Notes: generated by a model from the letters alone, not told the origin. A DNA stretch of 64,000 nt from Sphingobacterium puteale (GCF_003627955.1 NZ_RBWS01000026.1:1-64000); one strand, 5' to 3'. Numbered from the stretch's first letter, positions 34,348-44,511 are shown. Numbers and translations: made by a program.

Positions 34348-37300
34348 TTAAAAAATGCTCGCGCTTAATCCAAAACTGTATGTTGCCATCCGCGGATAAT
34401 TTCCATTACCGCTTCCGATCCGCTCAGGGTCCAAACCTTCCCACTTTGTTATGGTGAATACATCCTGCGCGTTTACATAAATCCGTAAGTTTTTAACACT
34501 TTTGCCAATGGAAGGAAAAGTGTAGCCGAGCTGAAGTGATTTAACACGAAAAAAGGCTGCATTGCTGAGCCATACATTACTCAAAAGGGTGTTCGGCGTG
34601 GAGCCTGTCCACAGACGTGGGAAGCGGCTATTTGGATTTTCTGGGCTCCAATGGTCGGCAACATACTCAACACGTGGTGCTCCTAAGTCATTACTGTTTC
34701 CGTCGACATACACCGGATAAGCTTCCTGACCGGCTATTCGGCCAGTTCTTTTGCCCACACCTTGGCCTAGTGCTGAAAAATCCCAGCGTTTATAATGAAG
34801 ATCCATATTGATGGCGTAATTGTAATAGGGAAGTGGATCGGCGAGGTAGACGCGGTCATTGTCGTTGATTAAACCATCTTGATTTTGGTCAACATAGCGG
34901 ATATCGCCGGGTCTGGAATTGGGCATTTTTGCTGCGGTTTGATCAATTTCTTGTTGACTCTGAAAATAACCATTTGATTGAAAACCGTAATAGTTATTGA
35001 TCGGGATCCCTTTATACCATATCTGGTCATTGTTGCCTTTGAAAATCAATCGGTCATTTTCATTATAGCCGGCCTTGAGTATGCGGTTACGATTGTTAAA
35101 TAGCATAGCGCCGACTTTATAGGAGAAATCATCTTTCTTGTCAGACCAGTTTACCGAAACTTCCCAGCCATTATTCTCCACCGCGCCAATATTTACTGCG
35201 GATATCAGCTCGTATGAACCCGTTAGAGGCGGGACAGCAAATTCATCGTAGATTAAATCATATGAATTCTTATGGTATACCTCCGCTGTAAGAGAAAGTC
35301 TATTTTTGAATGCGTTCATATCGAGACCAATATTCCATTGTTTTTGTTTCTCCCAGGAAAAATTAGAATTAGGAACGCGCATCGTCCATCCCCAGGTATT
35401 GACGGATTCCTGCCATAGATAAGGCGCTACATTTTCATTACCAATCAACCCGTATGACGCTCGGATCTTCATATTGTTGATCGCCTCGGATTCGAGAATA
35501 GGTTTGAAAAAGCGTTCCTTATGCAGGTTCCATGCAAAGGCCCCTGATGGAAAGAATCCCCAGCGATGACCTGGTGCAAATTTACTGCTCCCATCCGAAC
35601 GACCTGTTAATTCAAATATATAACGGTTGTCAAACGAATAGTTTAGTTTACCGAAAAAAGAAGCCTTGCTAATTTCCCTAAAATCGGTGAATGTATAGCT
35701 CATGATCTCAGAGCCTGCGGTGAGATAGATTTTGTCTTTATCCTGACGTAGTTCTTTGTTATAATTTACCAATGCCCGCGCAGTTAACTGGCTCTCACTT
35801 ACTCCTTGTGAAGCATTCACATCATTACCCCATATAGTGATCGGTGCCCCTTTTTCATCAAAGAATTTGTAGGTTAATCGCTTTTGCTTGTCGGCAGATT
35901 TATTGATCATGTAGGATACATTTCCTTCAATATTTAGGTTACTGTTGATATTATATTTGGGGCGGAGATTTATCGTACTCCGGTCATGCATATAGTTTTT
36001 GGTGCCACCATGTTTAATCGAGGCGATCGGATTTATGTTGTTATGCAGTATGAATGGTTCAGGCATATCTATATCATAGTAGATCTGTTGAGTTGGATTC
36101 AAGCGCCAGGCTTGTTGATAGAGCCCGTGACCATCGTCGTTTGCCATGAGGCGGTCTACTTGCAAGCGATGGGCATAGAAGTCAGCCATGAGGACGAATT
36201 TATCAGCAATATTGATGTTGGTATTGAAGCGCGCCGAAAATTTTTGTGTTCCCTCAATGTTATTAAGTCCATTTTCCTTAATATAGCCCAACATAAGATT
36301 GAAAGTCCCCACGCCGCCACCACCGGAAATACTGGCGTTGTTGTTAATTGCTGTGGAGGTCCGTTCCATTACTTCATCCAGCCAATTGACTCCTTTTATT
36401 TTTCCGCTGGCATATTGTTCAATTGTTTCATCCGAATAGATCGCAGGTTGTCCTTGTTGGATCAGTGTTTCGTTTCGCAATTTCATAAAATCAACTGCCC
36501 CAACAAATTCTGGAAGGTCTATCGGTTTGTTTATGGCATACCAGTTGTTTGTAAAAACCTTGAATTGACCAGTTTGCCCACGTTCTGTTTCGATGATAAT
36601 AACGCCATTGGCGCCACGGGAGCCATACATAGATGCTGAAGCCGCATCTTTAAGTACGGTAATACTTTTCACCTGATTAGGATCGATATCGTGAATACTC
36701 TGTTCCATTCCGTCCACGATGACCAGAGGATCGGCGTTTTGTAACGTGCTGATACCACGTATAGAAATGGTACCGGGGACACTGCCCGGAAGACTATTCT
36801 CCCGCATCATCGTAACACCGGGAATTGTTCCCGAAAAAGCATCCTGCATTTTATAAATGGGCCGGTTTTTTACTTTTTCCATATCCATTTGGGATACGGA
36901 AGAAGCCAGGTGCTTTTTATCGACCTCTGAAAATCCGACCACCACAACCTCATCAAGCCCGACTTCGTCGTTGTCCATGACGATATTGAGCTCAGTTTTG
37001 TTGTTGATGGGGAGTTCAAGCTGTTTAAAGCCCACCGCACTGAAGATCAATGTGCCTTTATTGCCGTTTGGAAGAGAAAGCTGAAATTCACCCCTGGCAT
37101 TTGTCGAGGTTCCTATATTTGTCCCTTTGAGCAAAATGCTGACTGCACTTAATAGATTCCCTTTTGTGTCATGTATTTTCCCTCTGATGGATCGTTGTTG
37201 ATACAGCGTTTCGCTGCCTGAGCGGTCATCAGGGGCATCATCCTGTTTTCTTTTTATGACAACGGTGCCACGATGTATCATGTAATAAAAAGCACTATTT

Positions 37301-37605
37301 TTAAAGAGCTGATCAAGTGTTTTATTCAGGGGTGCATCTGTTATTTCAAGATTTACTTTTTCATTGTTTAGTAAGCCCTCCATAAAGATAAAACGCACCC
37401 CTGTTTGTTGGGTGATGTTATTGAGAACGGTTTCGATCTTGGTGTTTTTGGCGTGCAGTGTAATCTGAGCAGAGCTTGAAGCGTAGGCACCCATCATGGA
37501 TGTTGCCAATAATATTCCTGTCAGTTTCATTTTGATTAGATTGTTCAAAAATTTTCCCTTGTCTATAGGACAAAGAATTCCTTTTGAATAAAATAAATTA
37601 TTCAT
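34348..37605 (-). CDS. SusC/RagA family TonB-dependent receptor with N-terminal signalling (STN) domain
   Basis: From the ATG at 37605 the protein has 1085 residues. After a signal region (ending near SSSAQ) comes an STN domain (KIETVLNNITQQTGVRFIFM and on), a carboxypeptidase-D-like repeat (IRGKIHDTKGNLLSAVSILL), the SusC signature DEVVVVGF and a TonB plug (PLVIVDGMEQSIHDIDPNQV, then GANGVIIIE). A long beta-barrel follows, ending in F. The STN domain marks a transducing receptor that signals to the FecR/ECF sigma pair encoded just upstream. Imports a ligand bound by the adjacent SusD protein. A TTG start at 37695 would add 30 unlikely residues. Confidence 0.95.
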   Translation of the reverse strand: MNNLFYSKGILCPIDKGKFLNNLIKMKLTGILLATSMMGAYASSSAQITLHAKNTKIETVLNNITQQTGVRFIFMEGLLNNEKVNLEITDAPLNKTLDQLFKNSAFYYMIHRGTVVIKRKQDDAPDDRSGSETLYQQRSIRGKIHDTKGNLLSAVSILLKGTNIGTSTNARGEFQLSLPNGNKGTLIFSAVGFKQLELPINNKTELNIVMDNDEVGLDEVVVVGFSEVDKKHLASSVSQMDMEKVKNRPIYKMQDAFSGTIPGVTMMRENSLPGSVPGTISIRGISTLQNADPLVIVDGMEQSIHDIDPNQVKSITVLKDAASASMYGSRGANGVIIIETERGQTGQFKVFTNNWYAINKPIDLPEFVGAVDFMKLRNETLIQQGQPAIYSDETIEQYASGKIKGVNWLDEVMERTSTAINNNASISGGGGVGTFNLMLGYIKENGLNNIEGTQKFSARFNTNINIADKFVLMADFYAHRLQVDRLMANDDGHGLYQQAWRLNPTQQIYYDIDMPEPFILHNNINPIASIKHGGTKNYMHDRSTINLRPKYNINSNLNIEGNVSYMINKSADKQKRLTYKFFDEKGAPITIWGNDVNASQGVSESQLTARALVNYNKELRQDKDKIYLTAGSEIMSYTFTDFREISKASFFGKLNYSFDNRYIFELTGRSDGSSKFAPGHRWGFFPSGAFAWNLHKERFFKPILESEAINNMKIRASYGLIGNENVAPYLWQESVNTWGWTMRVPNSNFSWEKQKQWNIGLDMNAFKNRLSLTAEVYHKNSYDLIYDEFAVPPLTGSYELISAVNIGAVENNGWEVSVNWSDKKDDFSYKVGAMLFNNRNRILKAGYNENDRLIFKGNNDQIWYKGIPINNYYGFQSNGYFQSQQEIDQTAAKMPNSRPGDIRYVDQNQDGLINDNDRVYLADPLPYYNYAINMDLHYKRWDFSALGQGVGKRTGRIAGQEAYPVYVDGNSNDLGAPRVEYVADHWSPENPNSRFPRLWTGSTPNTLLSNVWLSNAAFFRVKSLQLGYTFPSIGKSVKNLRIYVNAQDVFTITKWEGLDPERIGSGNGNYPRMATYSFGLSASIF

Positions 37606-37758
37606 AATTTGGTAGAGAATTAATAGTTTACGATCAGTTGTTAATTCAATCAGATGCAGGAGTATTGGAGTACTTCTGCATTCTTTTTCATACAATATTT
37701 AGGTATTTATCTTCTTACATAGTTTAAGCCCTCCTTTTCTTTTGGTTAGATAGTTTAT

Positions 37759-38949
37759 TTATTTTTTGCCGGCCAGTTTATTAACGATTAATTTTTCTTT
37801 GTCGATTGTGAGCTCATAACCGGTCAGGTCTTTTAGTAGATTACAGACCTCTGCAAGGGTCACATCTCTTTTTATGCCACCTTTGTAACGTCTTTTGTCC
37901 AATGAGACGTTGGAGTCAATTTTGATACCATACCATCGACTCAACTCATCCAGAATCTGTTGCATACTCTTATTTTCGAAATAGAAATAACCATCCTTCC
38001 ATGCCGTTGCTTCTTCCATATCTGGTATCGGAAAAGCCACCAATTGACTGTTAATCATTTTTACTCCATTTCCGGCATCTATAAAAATCTCATTTTCCTG
38101 TCCATTGACTTTTAGTCGTCCCTCTTTTAGTAGAACTTTTGCATTAGGTTTATAGGAATTGATGTCAAAGGCTGTACCTATAGCTTGGATACTGAGATCA
38201 TTGGCTTCTACTACGAATGGGCGTTTTGTATCCTTGGCAACTTCAAAATAGGCTTCACCCTTTAATCTTACTTTCCGTTGATTTTTCTCGAAATTGGGCC
38301 TATAGGTCAATTCCGATTCCGAATTTACCCATACCCTTGTACCATCACTTAGTGTTAGCGCTATGGTAGATCTCTTGGGCACAATCAAGGTGTGTATTGG
38401 ATTAGACTCTTCAGTTTTGAGCTGTGAGTACAGCAATTTACCCTCTTTTAATTCAATACCCCGAGGAAGACCTCCATCAACTTGTTTATTCATTAAGTTA
38501 ATTTCGTCTTCTCCTTTGATCTTGAGGATAGCACCGTTTGTTCCGGGAAGAACATCATTTTTTTGTCCATAGACCTTGTCCGGGATAAGATAATTGACAG
38601 GTCTTAAATAAGATTTCCAGATCCAGACAAAAGTAAAGAGCAATAACAGCGCAGCAACAATTCTAACAGCGGGTTTCCAGTTTCCATTTAACCGATGATA
38701 ATTTGGTGCAATTTGTCGTTCATTATATTTGGTTTTTAAAATTTTCCACTCCTGATCCAGGTCAGTGGTACGCAAATCAAATGGAACATGGATATCTGTA
38801 TTGGCAAGCCGGTGGCGCAAACTATCCTTTGCATCGGGATATTTTTCCAGCAAAAGTCTTAGTTCATTCTCTTGTTCATCAGGCAGTTGTCCTTCTTTCA
38901 GGAGTAATGAAGCTAATTCAGCCAATACTATTTTATCGGTTTCTATCAT
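37759..38949 (-). CDS. FecR family anti-sigma factor
   Basis: 396 residues: a cytoplasmic anti-sigma part (about 1-85), one membrane helix near 93-112 (IVAALLLLFTFVWIW), a periplasmic FecR domain (TIALTLSDGTRVWVNSESEL, VRLKGEAYFEVAKDTKRPF) and a C-terminal DUF4974-type domain (YFENKSMQQILDELSRWYGI) that contacts the receptor's STN domain. It holds the sigma factor inactive until the receptor signals. It lies between the sigma gene and SusC on the same strand. Normal length. Confidence 0.95.
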   Translation of the reverse strand: MIETDKIVLAELASLLLKEGQLPDEQENELRLLLEKYPDAKDSLRHRLANTDIHVPFDLRTTDLDQEWKILKTKYNERQIAPNYHRLNGNWKPAVRIVAALLLLFTFVWIWKSYLRPVNYLIPDKVYGQKNDVLPGTNGAILKIKGEDEINLMNKQVDGGLPRGIELKEGKLLYSQLKTEESNPIHTLIVPKRSTIALTLSDGTRVWVNSESELTYRPNFEKNQRKVRLKGEAYFEVAKDTKRPFVVEANDLSIQAIGTAFDINSYKPNAKVLLKEGRLKVNGQENEIFIDAGNGVKMINSQLVAFPIPDMEEATAWKDGYFYFENKSMQQILDELSRWYGIKIDSNVSLDKRRYKGGIKRDVTLAEVCNLLKDLTGYELTIDKEKLIVNKLAGKK

Positions 38950-39035
38950 AATTCAATAACTAAGTAACTTGAGGAATCAAAAAGGGTGACTCCAGATAAA
39001 AAAAAAATTTTTAAAAATAGAAGGGCAAATGGTCC

Positions 39036-39548
39036 TTAAAATATAAGGAAGTTTAATACTAAATTCAGGAATTTGGTTTTCAAAAGGTTTATCGCGCGCA
39101 TACGCTGAGTTTTTACGGTGTTGACGGAAACATCTAATTCCTGTGCGACCTCGTCATATTTCATACCATCCAAATAGATTAAACGGCAGATCCGCTGACA
39201 ACCCTCAGGCAATTGATCGAGTTCACGGTGTAATGCACCAATCAGTTCGGCATTGATAAGATCGTCCAAGATATTCCGATCGTCAGAGTCTGTTATGGTT
39301 ATAGCATCCCGTATCTTATCAAACACCCTATCTCGCCTTTTGGCATTCATTGCCATATTTTTTACTGAGGTGTAGAGAAAGCTTTTGATAACACGTTCTC
39401 CCTTCTCCAACAGTTCTGGCTTATCCATCAAGACAATAAAAGCATCTTGTACAATATCTTTAGCTATTTCCTCCGAGTTGACCCATGGAAAGGCAAATGT
39501 ACAGAGCTGTAGAAAATATGTTTTGAAATAATATTCGATGGATAACAT
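39036..39548 (-). CDS. ECF-type RNA polymerase sigma factor
   Basis: 170 residues. Region 2 is recognisable (EEIAKDIVQDAFIVLMDK), followed by the linker and region 4 with LPEGCQRICRLIYLDGMKYD and a helix-turn-helix VAQELDVSVNTVKTQRMRAI. The N-terminus is a little shorter than in many ECF factors, but region 2 is complete. It would direct transcription of the SusC/SusD genes after release by the FecR protein encoded 86 bases downstream. It is the first gene of this four-gene minus-strand unit. Confidence 0.93.
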   Translation of the reverse strand: MLSIEYYFKTYFLQLCTFAFPWVNSEEIAKDIVQDAFIVLMDKPELLEKGERVIKSFLYTSVKNMAMNAKRRDRVFDKIRDAITITDSDDRNILDDLINAELIGALHRELDQLPEGCQRICRLIYLDGMKYDEVAQELDVSVNTVKTQRMRAINLLKTKFLNLVLNFLIF

Positions 39549-40406
39549 TACCTAGCTATTTTTTTTAAAATATAGCTATTATACAAAATATTGGAAACAA
39601 TGCGTGTATTTTATATAAAGTAATCTTAGGGGCATTTTTGTGAATAAGTGACTGAAATAACTATTGTTAAAGTTCGGTTTCTAATTGTTTTTCTGTGCAG
39701 CTAAAGATTTTTTTATTGTGTTAACTTTCTAACTGTAACAATTAAAGGGATTAATGCCGGTTTTTATTATCGTGAATTTTTCATTTCCAAAAATCACAAA
39801 ACCGTTATTTTCAGGGGTATTTTAGTATGGTTCCTTTCAGTATTTTCGATCTATCGCATGATTGAAAATAGTACCATGAAACAGTTCACGATTTTAATTT
39901 CATTTGTCGCATTGACCGGCTGCAAAATCAATCCGCGGAAATTGCAGGTTTCTGTCTCGTTCAAGCTGGACTAAAATGAATGACAAAAGAGATCTTGAAA
40001 TTGTTATCGCATATACTTTTACAAGCCGTAGCGGAGTTACAGAGCGGCTCCCATACCAAATTTTTAAGCTTTCCAAAGCTGCCGAAAAGCTAAAATTTCG
40101 GATACGGGGAAATATTTATTCGAGTGGGCATCATCAACCGGATTAGAAAAATTCGATTTGAAAAAGGTAAATAGTTTAGCAATACGACTACGTTGTGTTA
40201 TTTTGCTGAACAGCACTTTGTTTTTTTGCGAAAATGTAGAATTAAAAAATGTTCCAATAAAATAATAAGACTGAATAAATCGATGTAAGATCTATTCTAA
40301 ACCATTAGGCTCGCTAAAGGAGTAAAGCCGATCTAATAGAGCAGGCAGATGGAAGGCGATCCTAAATCTCAAAGCCGGATAAAGAAAAATAAAGTTGTCA
40401 TAGAAA
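39549..40406. other. Degenerate non-coding region with short gene-like fragments
   Basis: About 860 bases without an intact gene. A 32-codon frame at 39876-39974 begins MKQFTILISFVALTGCKINP, a perfect lipoprotein signal and lipobox cut short by a TAA. A second 56-codon frame starts at 39976. These look like the start of a decayed lipoprotein gene. The rest is AT-rich with nothing recognised. Confidence 0.4.
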
Positions 40407-40422
40407 CTTGCCCCAGGGCAAT
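40407..40422. promoter_or_regulatory. Palindromic operator candidate, copy 3
   Basis: CTTGCCCCAGGGCAAT shares 14 of 16 positions with the perfect palindrome at 14497-14512. Its centre is 57 bases before the start codon of the VOC remnant at 40472, the same distance as copy 2 from its gene. Confidence 0.6.
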
Positions 40423-40471
40423 TTTTAAGCGGTTGCAATCCACTAACTTTATTTTATACAAAAAATAAAAT

Positions 40472-40639
40472 ATGATGAAACCTGAAATGATATGGGCGAA
40501 TTTGGCGGTGGTCAATCTAGAACGCACGTAAAAATTTTATAAAATGTTGGGATTTAAAGCGAATGACTTGCATACTTCTGATCAGTTGGTGAGCTTTTGC
40601 GACCCTGACGGACATAAATTCAATGTTTTCAGAATGTAG
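40472..40639 (+). pseudogene. VOC family protein remnant with premature stop and internal deletion
   Basis: The frame reads MMKPEMIWANLAVVNLERT, a TAA at 40529-40531, then KFYKMLGFKANDLHTSDQL and SFCDPDGHKFNVFRM before a TAG at 40637-40639. The start and the DPDGHKFNVF ending are typical of VOC proteins, but the middle (roughly 70-80 residues in intact relatives) is missing and one codon has become a stop. The upstream palindrome is retained, so the regulatory site outlived the gene. Confidence 0.75.
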
Positions 40640-40882
40640 CGCGAGCCCGAATTTATTGCAATATTTTGGTATAAGGCTAGGAAGCTTTCCTAAACGCTAA
40701 GGGTAGTTGGGGACCCTTTTGTCATATTGCTGGACGGAAGACGCAAATTGTTATAGGCTCTCAGTTTTCTAAAGAACTAAATGACTTTTATTAAAGTGTG
40801 ATAAAAAGGCGTGTCGAAAACTTTCCGTATAACCATTAGTCAGTAAATTGACCAAATTCAAAGAATATTTTATATTTACTTA

Positions 40883-41308
40883 ATGGAACATTTATTATCA
40901 ATTGTAATTGCCACTATTTTTATTTTGTTAGCGTTGCTTCATCTCTTTTGGGTATTTGGGGGACAGTGGGGGATAAATGCTACTATACCCACAGCCCTAA
41001 ATGGGAGAAGGGTATTTAATCCGGGCTGGCCAGGTACTTTACTTGTTGCAATCGGATTATTATCTTTTGCATTGACGAACCTCTGTGCTGTTGGCATTCT
41101 GAAAGGGCCTTTTGATAATAAATATACGGATTACGGCATGTACATGATCAGCGGCATTTTTTTTGTTCGATTTGTCGGGGATATGAAATATGTTGGCGTA
41201 TTTAAGAAGTATAGGAAGACCGTATTTGCCTCACGGGACACGTATATTTATACCCCATTATCACTGTTTTTATCAATTTCTAATGGAATTCTAGCGGTTC
41301 TGTTGTAA
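40883..41308 (+). CDS. DUF3995 membrane protein
   Basis: 141 residues with four membrane helices. The first (IVIATIFILLALLHLFWVFGGQWG) with its H-x2-W and GG-x-WG pattern and the PGWPGTLLVAIGL loop match DUF3995. Function unknown. A TTG element (40848-40850) followed by TATATTTA (40871-40878) resembles a promoter but ends only 4 bases before the ATG, so the transcript may be leaderless. Confidence 0.8.
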   Translation: MEHLLSIVIATIFILLALLHLFWVFGGQWGINATIPTALNGRRVFNPGWPGTLLVAIGLLSFALTNLCAVGILKGPFDNKYTDYGMYMISGIFFVRFVGDMKYVGVFKKYRKTVFASRDTYIYTPLSLFLSISNGILAVLL

Positions 41309-41660
41309 GCTGGATAGATTGGGAAATATACTATTATATCAAGCGCAAAGTGTACCTACTTCATAATGGCTGCTCTTTGTGCTTTACTTTATTGCAAGCT
41401 AATTAGAAAATGCGCTAAAGTCAGCAAGATGTGATTAAAAGAAATCAGCCTAGGAACTCACAGATTCTACTTTAAGATAACGGGTGCTGATTGTTGCATC
41501 TCGGTTAACATTGATCCAAGAACCGGAGATTTTGCTCAACTGGGTAGATTGTAAAGTACCCATATTCACAGAAAAGAAGTAAGACTGCGGGGTTTGGGCA
41601 GAAGCCACAGCGTATGCCAAATTGTGCCCGGAAATGATTTTGTTTTTATTGACCAAGCTT

Positions 41661-41996
41661 TTATTTATAAGCGTAATAACAGCTTTGGCTGTAAAGACGT
41701 TGTAAATTTGCTGATGAAAGCCAGCTATATTTTTTGTACATAAACTGTCTGAATTGGTAGAAATCTATAAATTCAATTCCTGTATCGGAGTGAATGGGAT
41801 TCTCGACTATAAAACGGTGTGCAATTTGATGTACTTTTTTGCAGAGGACATTGCATTCTTCCAGTTGCTGTATTTTTAGATCCGGAAATTTAGTAGCCAA
41901 CCTTTCGTTAATTGGTTTTAACCAATTTTGTCCAAACTCCATAGATAGTTGAAGGCCATAGTTTAATATTTCAATTGATAAATTTATTTGAGTCAT
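41661..41996 (-). CDS. Conserved hypothetical protein
   Basis: 111 residues, helical, starting MTQINLSIEILNYGLQLSME and containing FGQNWLKPINERLATKFPDL, FYQFRQFMYKKYSWLSSANL and the end SQSCYYAYK. The pattern resembles a small cytosolic family found in Sphingobacteriaceae, of unknown function. No partner genes are evident. A further open frame directly downstream (41450-41656) has no ATG and was not annotated. Confidence 0.6.
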   Translation of the reverse strand: MTQINLSIEILNYGLQLSMEFGQNWLKPINERLATKFPDLKIQQLEECNVLCKKVHQIAHRFIVENPIHSDTGIEFIDFYQFRQFMYKKYSWLSSANLQRLYSQSCYYAYK

Positions 41997-42620
41997 AAAT
42001 CATAATAAGTTTGTTAATCTAGTTCTGTTTTGCTCGCTATAGATGTTTACTTGAGTCTGTATCTCATCCATTTTTATCCCATCCGGTTATTATATGCTAT
42101 TGCTAAAATAACAATTTATCCTTAAAAATTTGGTTGCCAGGTGTACAACAATTTTTTGATGGGGCAAGCTTGTGTGGCTGATTCATTCTTAACTGAATAA
42201 CCTAGGAAGCCGATGGTAACTTTGGGTCATTAGTAAATCATTACAAAAGCGAATTTTGATTTTGCTGCGGGGTACCCTCGGGGCACAGACTGAAGCAGCC
42301 AGCAGTTCTCTTTGCAGTCTTTGCTATATCGTTCAGGATGCGATGTATGGGCGGTTTATGAAACGGATAAACAGATGCTAAGGACTTCCCGGATAATTAC
42401 CTTAACGAGTTCAGTTTATAGATATGCACCATATTGGTTCGGACCGTATGTAAAGAGATGACTCTGTTTTACCTGAAAAATGGTTAATTTAGTTTTTGGC
42501 CGAACATTATTATATTTATGATCATGATGGCAAGCCTTCAGTTGCCGATATTGTTTTGATCAAATAAAAGCGATTCGAACTTATAATGAAATTTTGAATA
42601 ACAAAAGTTATCCTCATATT
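41997..42620. other. Degenerate intergenic region
   Basis: About 620 bases with no intact gene. Short coding-like pieces are visible, for example YYIYDHDGKPSVADIVLIK ending in TAA near 42569, which could be the tail of a lost gene. I could not assign it to a family. Confidence 0.35.
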
Positions 42621-43217
42621 ATGAATATTTTGTTTGTTTACTGTCATCCGAGTGAGAGATCTTATACTTTTGAGATCTTCAGCCATTTAAAGGCGCTTCT
42701 TTGGGCGCAAAATTGGAATATTGAGGTTTCCGATCTGTATGCTAATAATTTTCAGAGCAATATGACCGCAGAAGAATACTTGCGGGAAGGGCTTTCTCAA
42801 ACGTTGCTGCCTATCCCAAATGATGTGCGTGAAGAGCATCGAAAGATAGAAAATGCGGATTGTATTATCTTCCTTTATCCCGTTTGGTGGAGCGATTGCC
42901 CGGCCATGATGAAAGGTTGGTTTGATCGCGTATTTGCTGTTGGTTATGCTTATGGACAAAAGTCAGATTTGCCAAAAATGAAAACAATCAATTATGGATT
43001 AGTTATTTGCACAGCAGGCCACCCTAACAACTTTTTAGAGGAAATCGGGATTGCACAGAGTATGCAGCATATTATGCTTGAAGACCGACTGGGGAAACGC
43101 TTTAAGCATAAGGAAATGCTTATCCTTGGAGGAACTTTGGCAATAGACGAGGTGAGAGAACACCATCTACAACAGATTGACGGATTAGTAAAAAGAATAG
43201 TCCGCTACTGCAGCTAA
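42621..43217 (+). CDS. NAD(P)H-dependent flavodoxin-fold oxidoreductase (quinone reductase/KefF-like)
   Basis: From the ATG at 42621, 198 residues. The flavodoxin-like start MNILFVYCHPSERSYTFEI contains the FMN/FAD phosphate loop, and IIFLYPVWWSDCPAMMKGWF followed by DRVFAVGYAYG is the hallmark of the NQO/MdaB/KefF group. The enzyme reduces quinones or electrophiles with two electrons. The C-terminal part is normal. Single-gene unit; the aldo-keto reductase gene follows 198 bases later. Confidence 0.9.
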   Translation: MNILFVYCHPSERSYTFEIFSHLKALLWAQNWNIEVSDLYANNFQSNMTAEEYLREGLSQTLLPIPNDVREEHRKIENADCIIFLYPVWWSDCPAMMKGWFDRVFAVGYAYGQKSDLPKMKTINYGLVICTAGHPNNFLEEIGIAQSMQHIMLEDRLGKRFKHKEMLILGGTLAIDEVREHHLQQIDGLVKRIVRYCS

Positions 43218-43415
43218 GACTTTTATTATTTTGGTGCATTATCATAACAATAACTAATCGGCATGGATTTGATACCTTTATGTCTATCTTGTGCAATATA
43301 TGAAGATCGTTCCAGCTTCATATCCTATTTTTATTTTAATTGCTGTAACTTTAGGTTAGGCACTGGTTATTGATGACTGGGAAGAACTTTTTTACAAGCG
43401 AACAACAAAAGATTA

Positions 43416-44366
43416 ATGTTGATGAAAAAGATAAAAATACAACACACAGGTTTAGAGATTGCACCGATCAACTTTGGTGGTAATGTCTTCGGATGGACAC
43501 TTGATGAACAAAAATCATTTGAGATTCTGGATAAATTTGTAGGAGCCGGATTTAATTTTATAGATACTGCGGATACCTATTCCTGGTGGGTAAACGGGAA
43601 AGGCGGTCAATCTGAAGAAATTATTGGTAAATGGTTAAAAAGCCGCGGTAATCGGAACGACATTGTACTGGCGACTAAGGTTGGGTCTGAGACGAAAGAG
43701 CATGGTTTTGATATTTCCAGAAAACATATTTTGAAATCAGCGGACGAGTCCTTGCAGCGTTTGGGGGTAGATCACATAGATTTATATTATACCCATTTTG
43801 ATGACAACGTTACACCTGTTGAGGAGACTTTATCAGCCTACGATGAACTAGTAAAGGCCGGTAAAGTTCGATTTATCGCCGCCTCAAATATCTCTCCTGA
43901 ACGGCTTATCGAAAGTTTTGATTGTGCGGAAAAAAATGGTCTACCCCGATATGTCGCATTGCAACCCCATTATAATTTGGTTGAGCGCAGCCGTTTTGAA
44001 AATGACTACTCCCAGATAGTCGAAACCTATGGTTTGAGTGTATTCCCATACTGGTCTCTTGCGGCGGGTTTCTTGACGGGAAAATATCGTGCCGAGGCAG
44101 ATTTTGACAATACCGCCAGAGGTGGTGGCATAAAGAAATATTTTGATGACAAAGGTAAACGTGTGTTGGAAGCTTTGGATGTAGTGGCTGGAAAATACGA
44201 TACTAAACAGGCTACAGTAGCGCTAGCATGGCTACTAGCAAAGCCATTGGTCACTGCCCCCATTGTGAGTGCAACCAGTGTGTCGCAACTGGAAACCTTA
44301 TTTGATGCTCCAAAACTGCCATTGGATGCTGAAGATATTGGCCTTTTAGACGAAGCGAGTAAATAA
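43416..44366 (+). CDS. Aldo/keto reductase
   Basis: 316 residues, a TIM-barrel NADPH-dependent reductase. The catalytic tetrad is visible as Asp50 and Tyr55 (FNFIDTADTYSWW), Lys88 (LATKVG) and His127 (YYTHFDDN). QPHYNLVERSRFE and the late PIVSATSVSQLE form the coenzyme site. It resembles YajO/Tas-type members acting on aldehydes and ketones. Substrate unknown. Confidence 0.92.
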   Translation: MLMKKIKIQHTGLEIAPINFGGNVFGWTLDEQKSFEILDKFVGAGFNFIDTADTYSWWVNGKGGQSEEIIGKWLKSRGNRNDIVLATKVGSETKEHGFDISRKHILKSADESLQRLGVDHIDLYYTHFDDNVTPVEETLSAYDELVKAGKVRFIAASNISPERLIESFDCAEKNGLPRYVALQPHYNLVERSRFENDYSQIVETYGLSVFPYWSLAAGFLTGKYRAEADFDNTARGGGIKKYFDDKGKRVLEALDVVAGKYDTKQATVALAWLLAKPLVTAPIVSATSVSQLETLFDAPKLPLDAEDIGLLDEASK

Positions 44367-44511
44367 ACGATCACTTGTTGTCAGACGGCAGCCATTGTTC
44401 ACTGTTAATGGGGAATGGCTCCTTATATGGATTATTATGTCGTAAATTTATCTTATGAAGCTGTTCTGGTTTTAACGGACGAATAGCTTCTTCATCCTAA
44501 TAAATTAACAT

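Noticed and set aside
35986..36639. 217-codon plus-strand frame inside the SusC gene
   Set aside because: Antisense shadow of the receptor gene, with no protein-like composition.
41450..41656. 68-codon minus-strand frame just after the hypothetical gene at 41661
   Set aside because: Only a TTG start and no recognised similarity; could be a remnant but cannot be supported.
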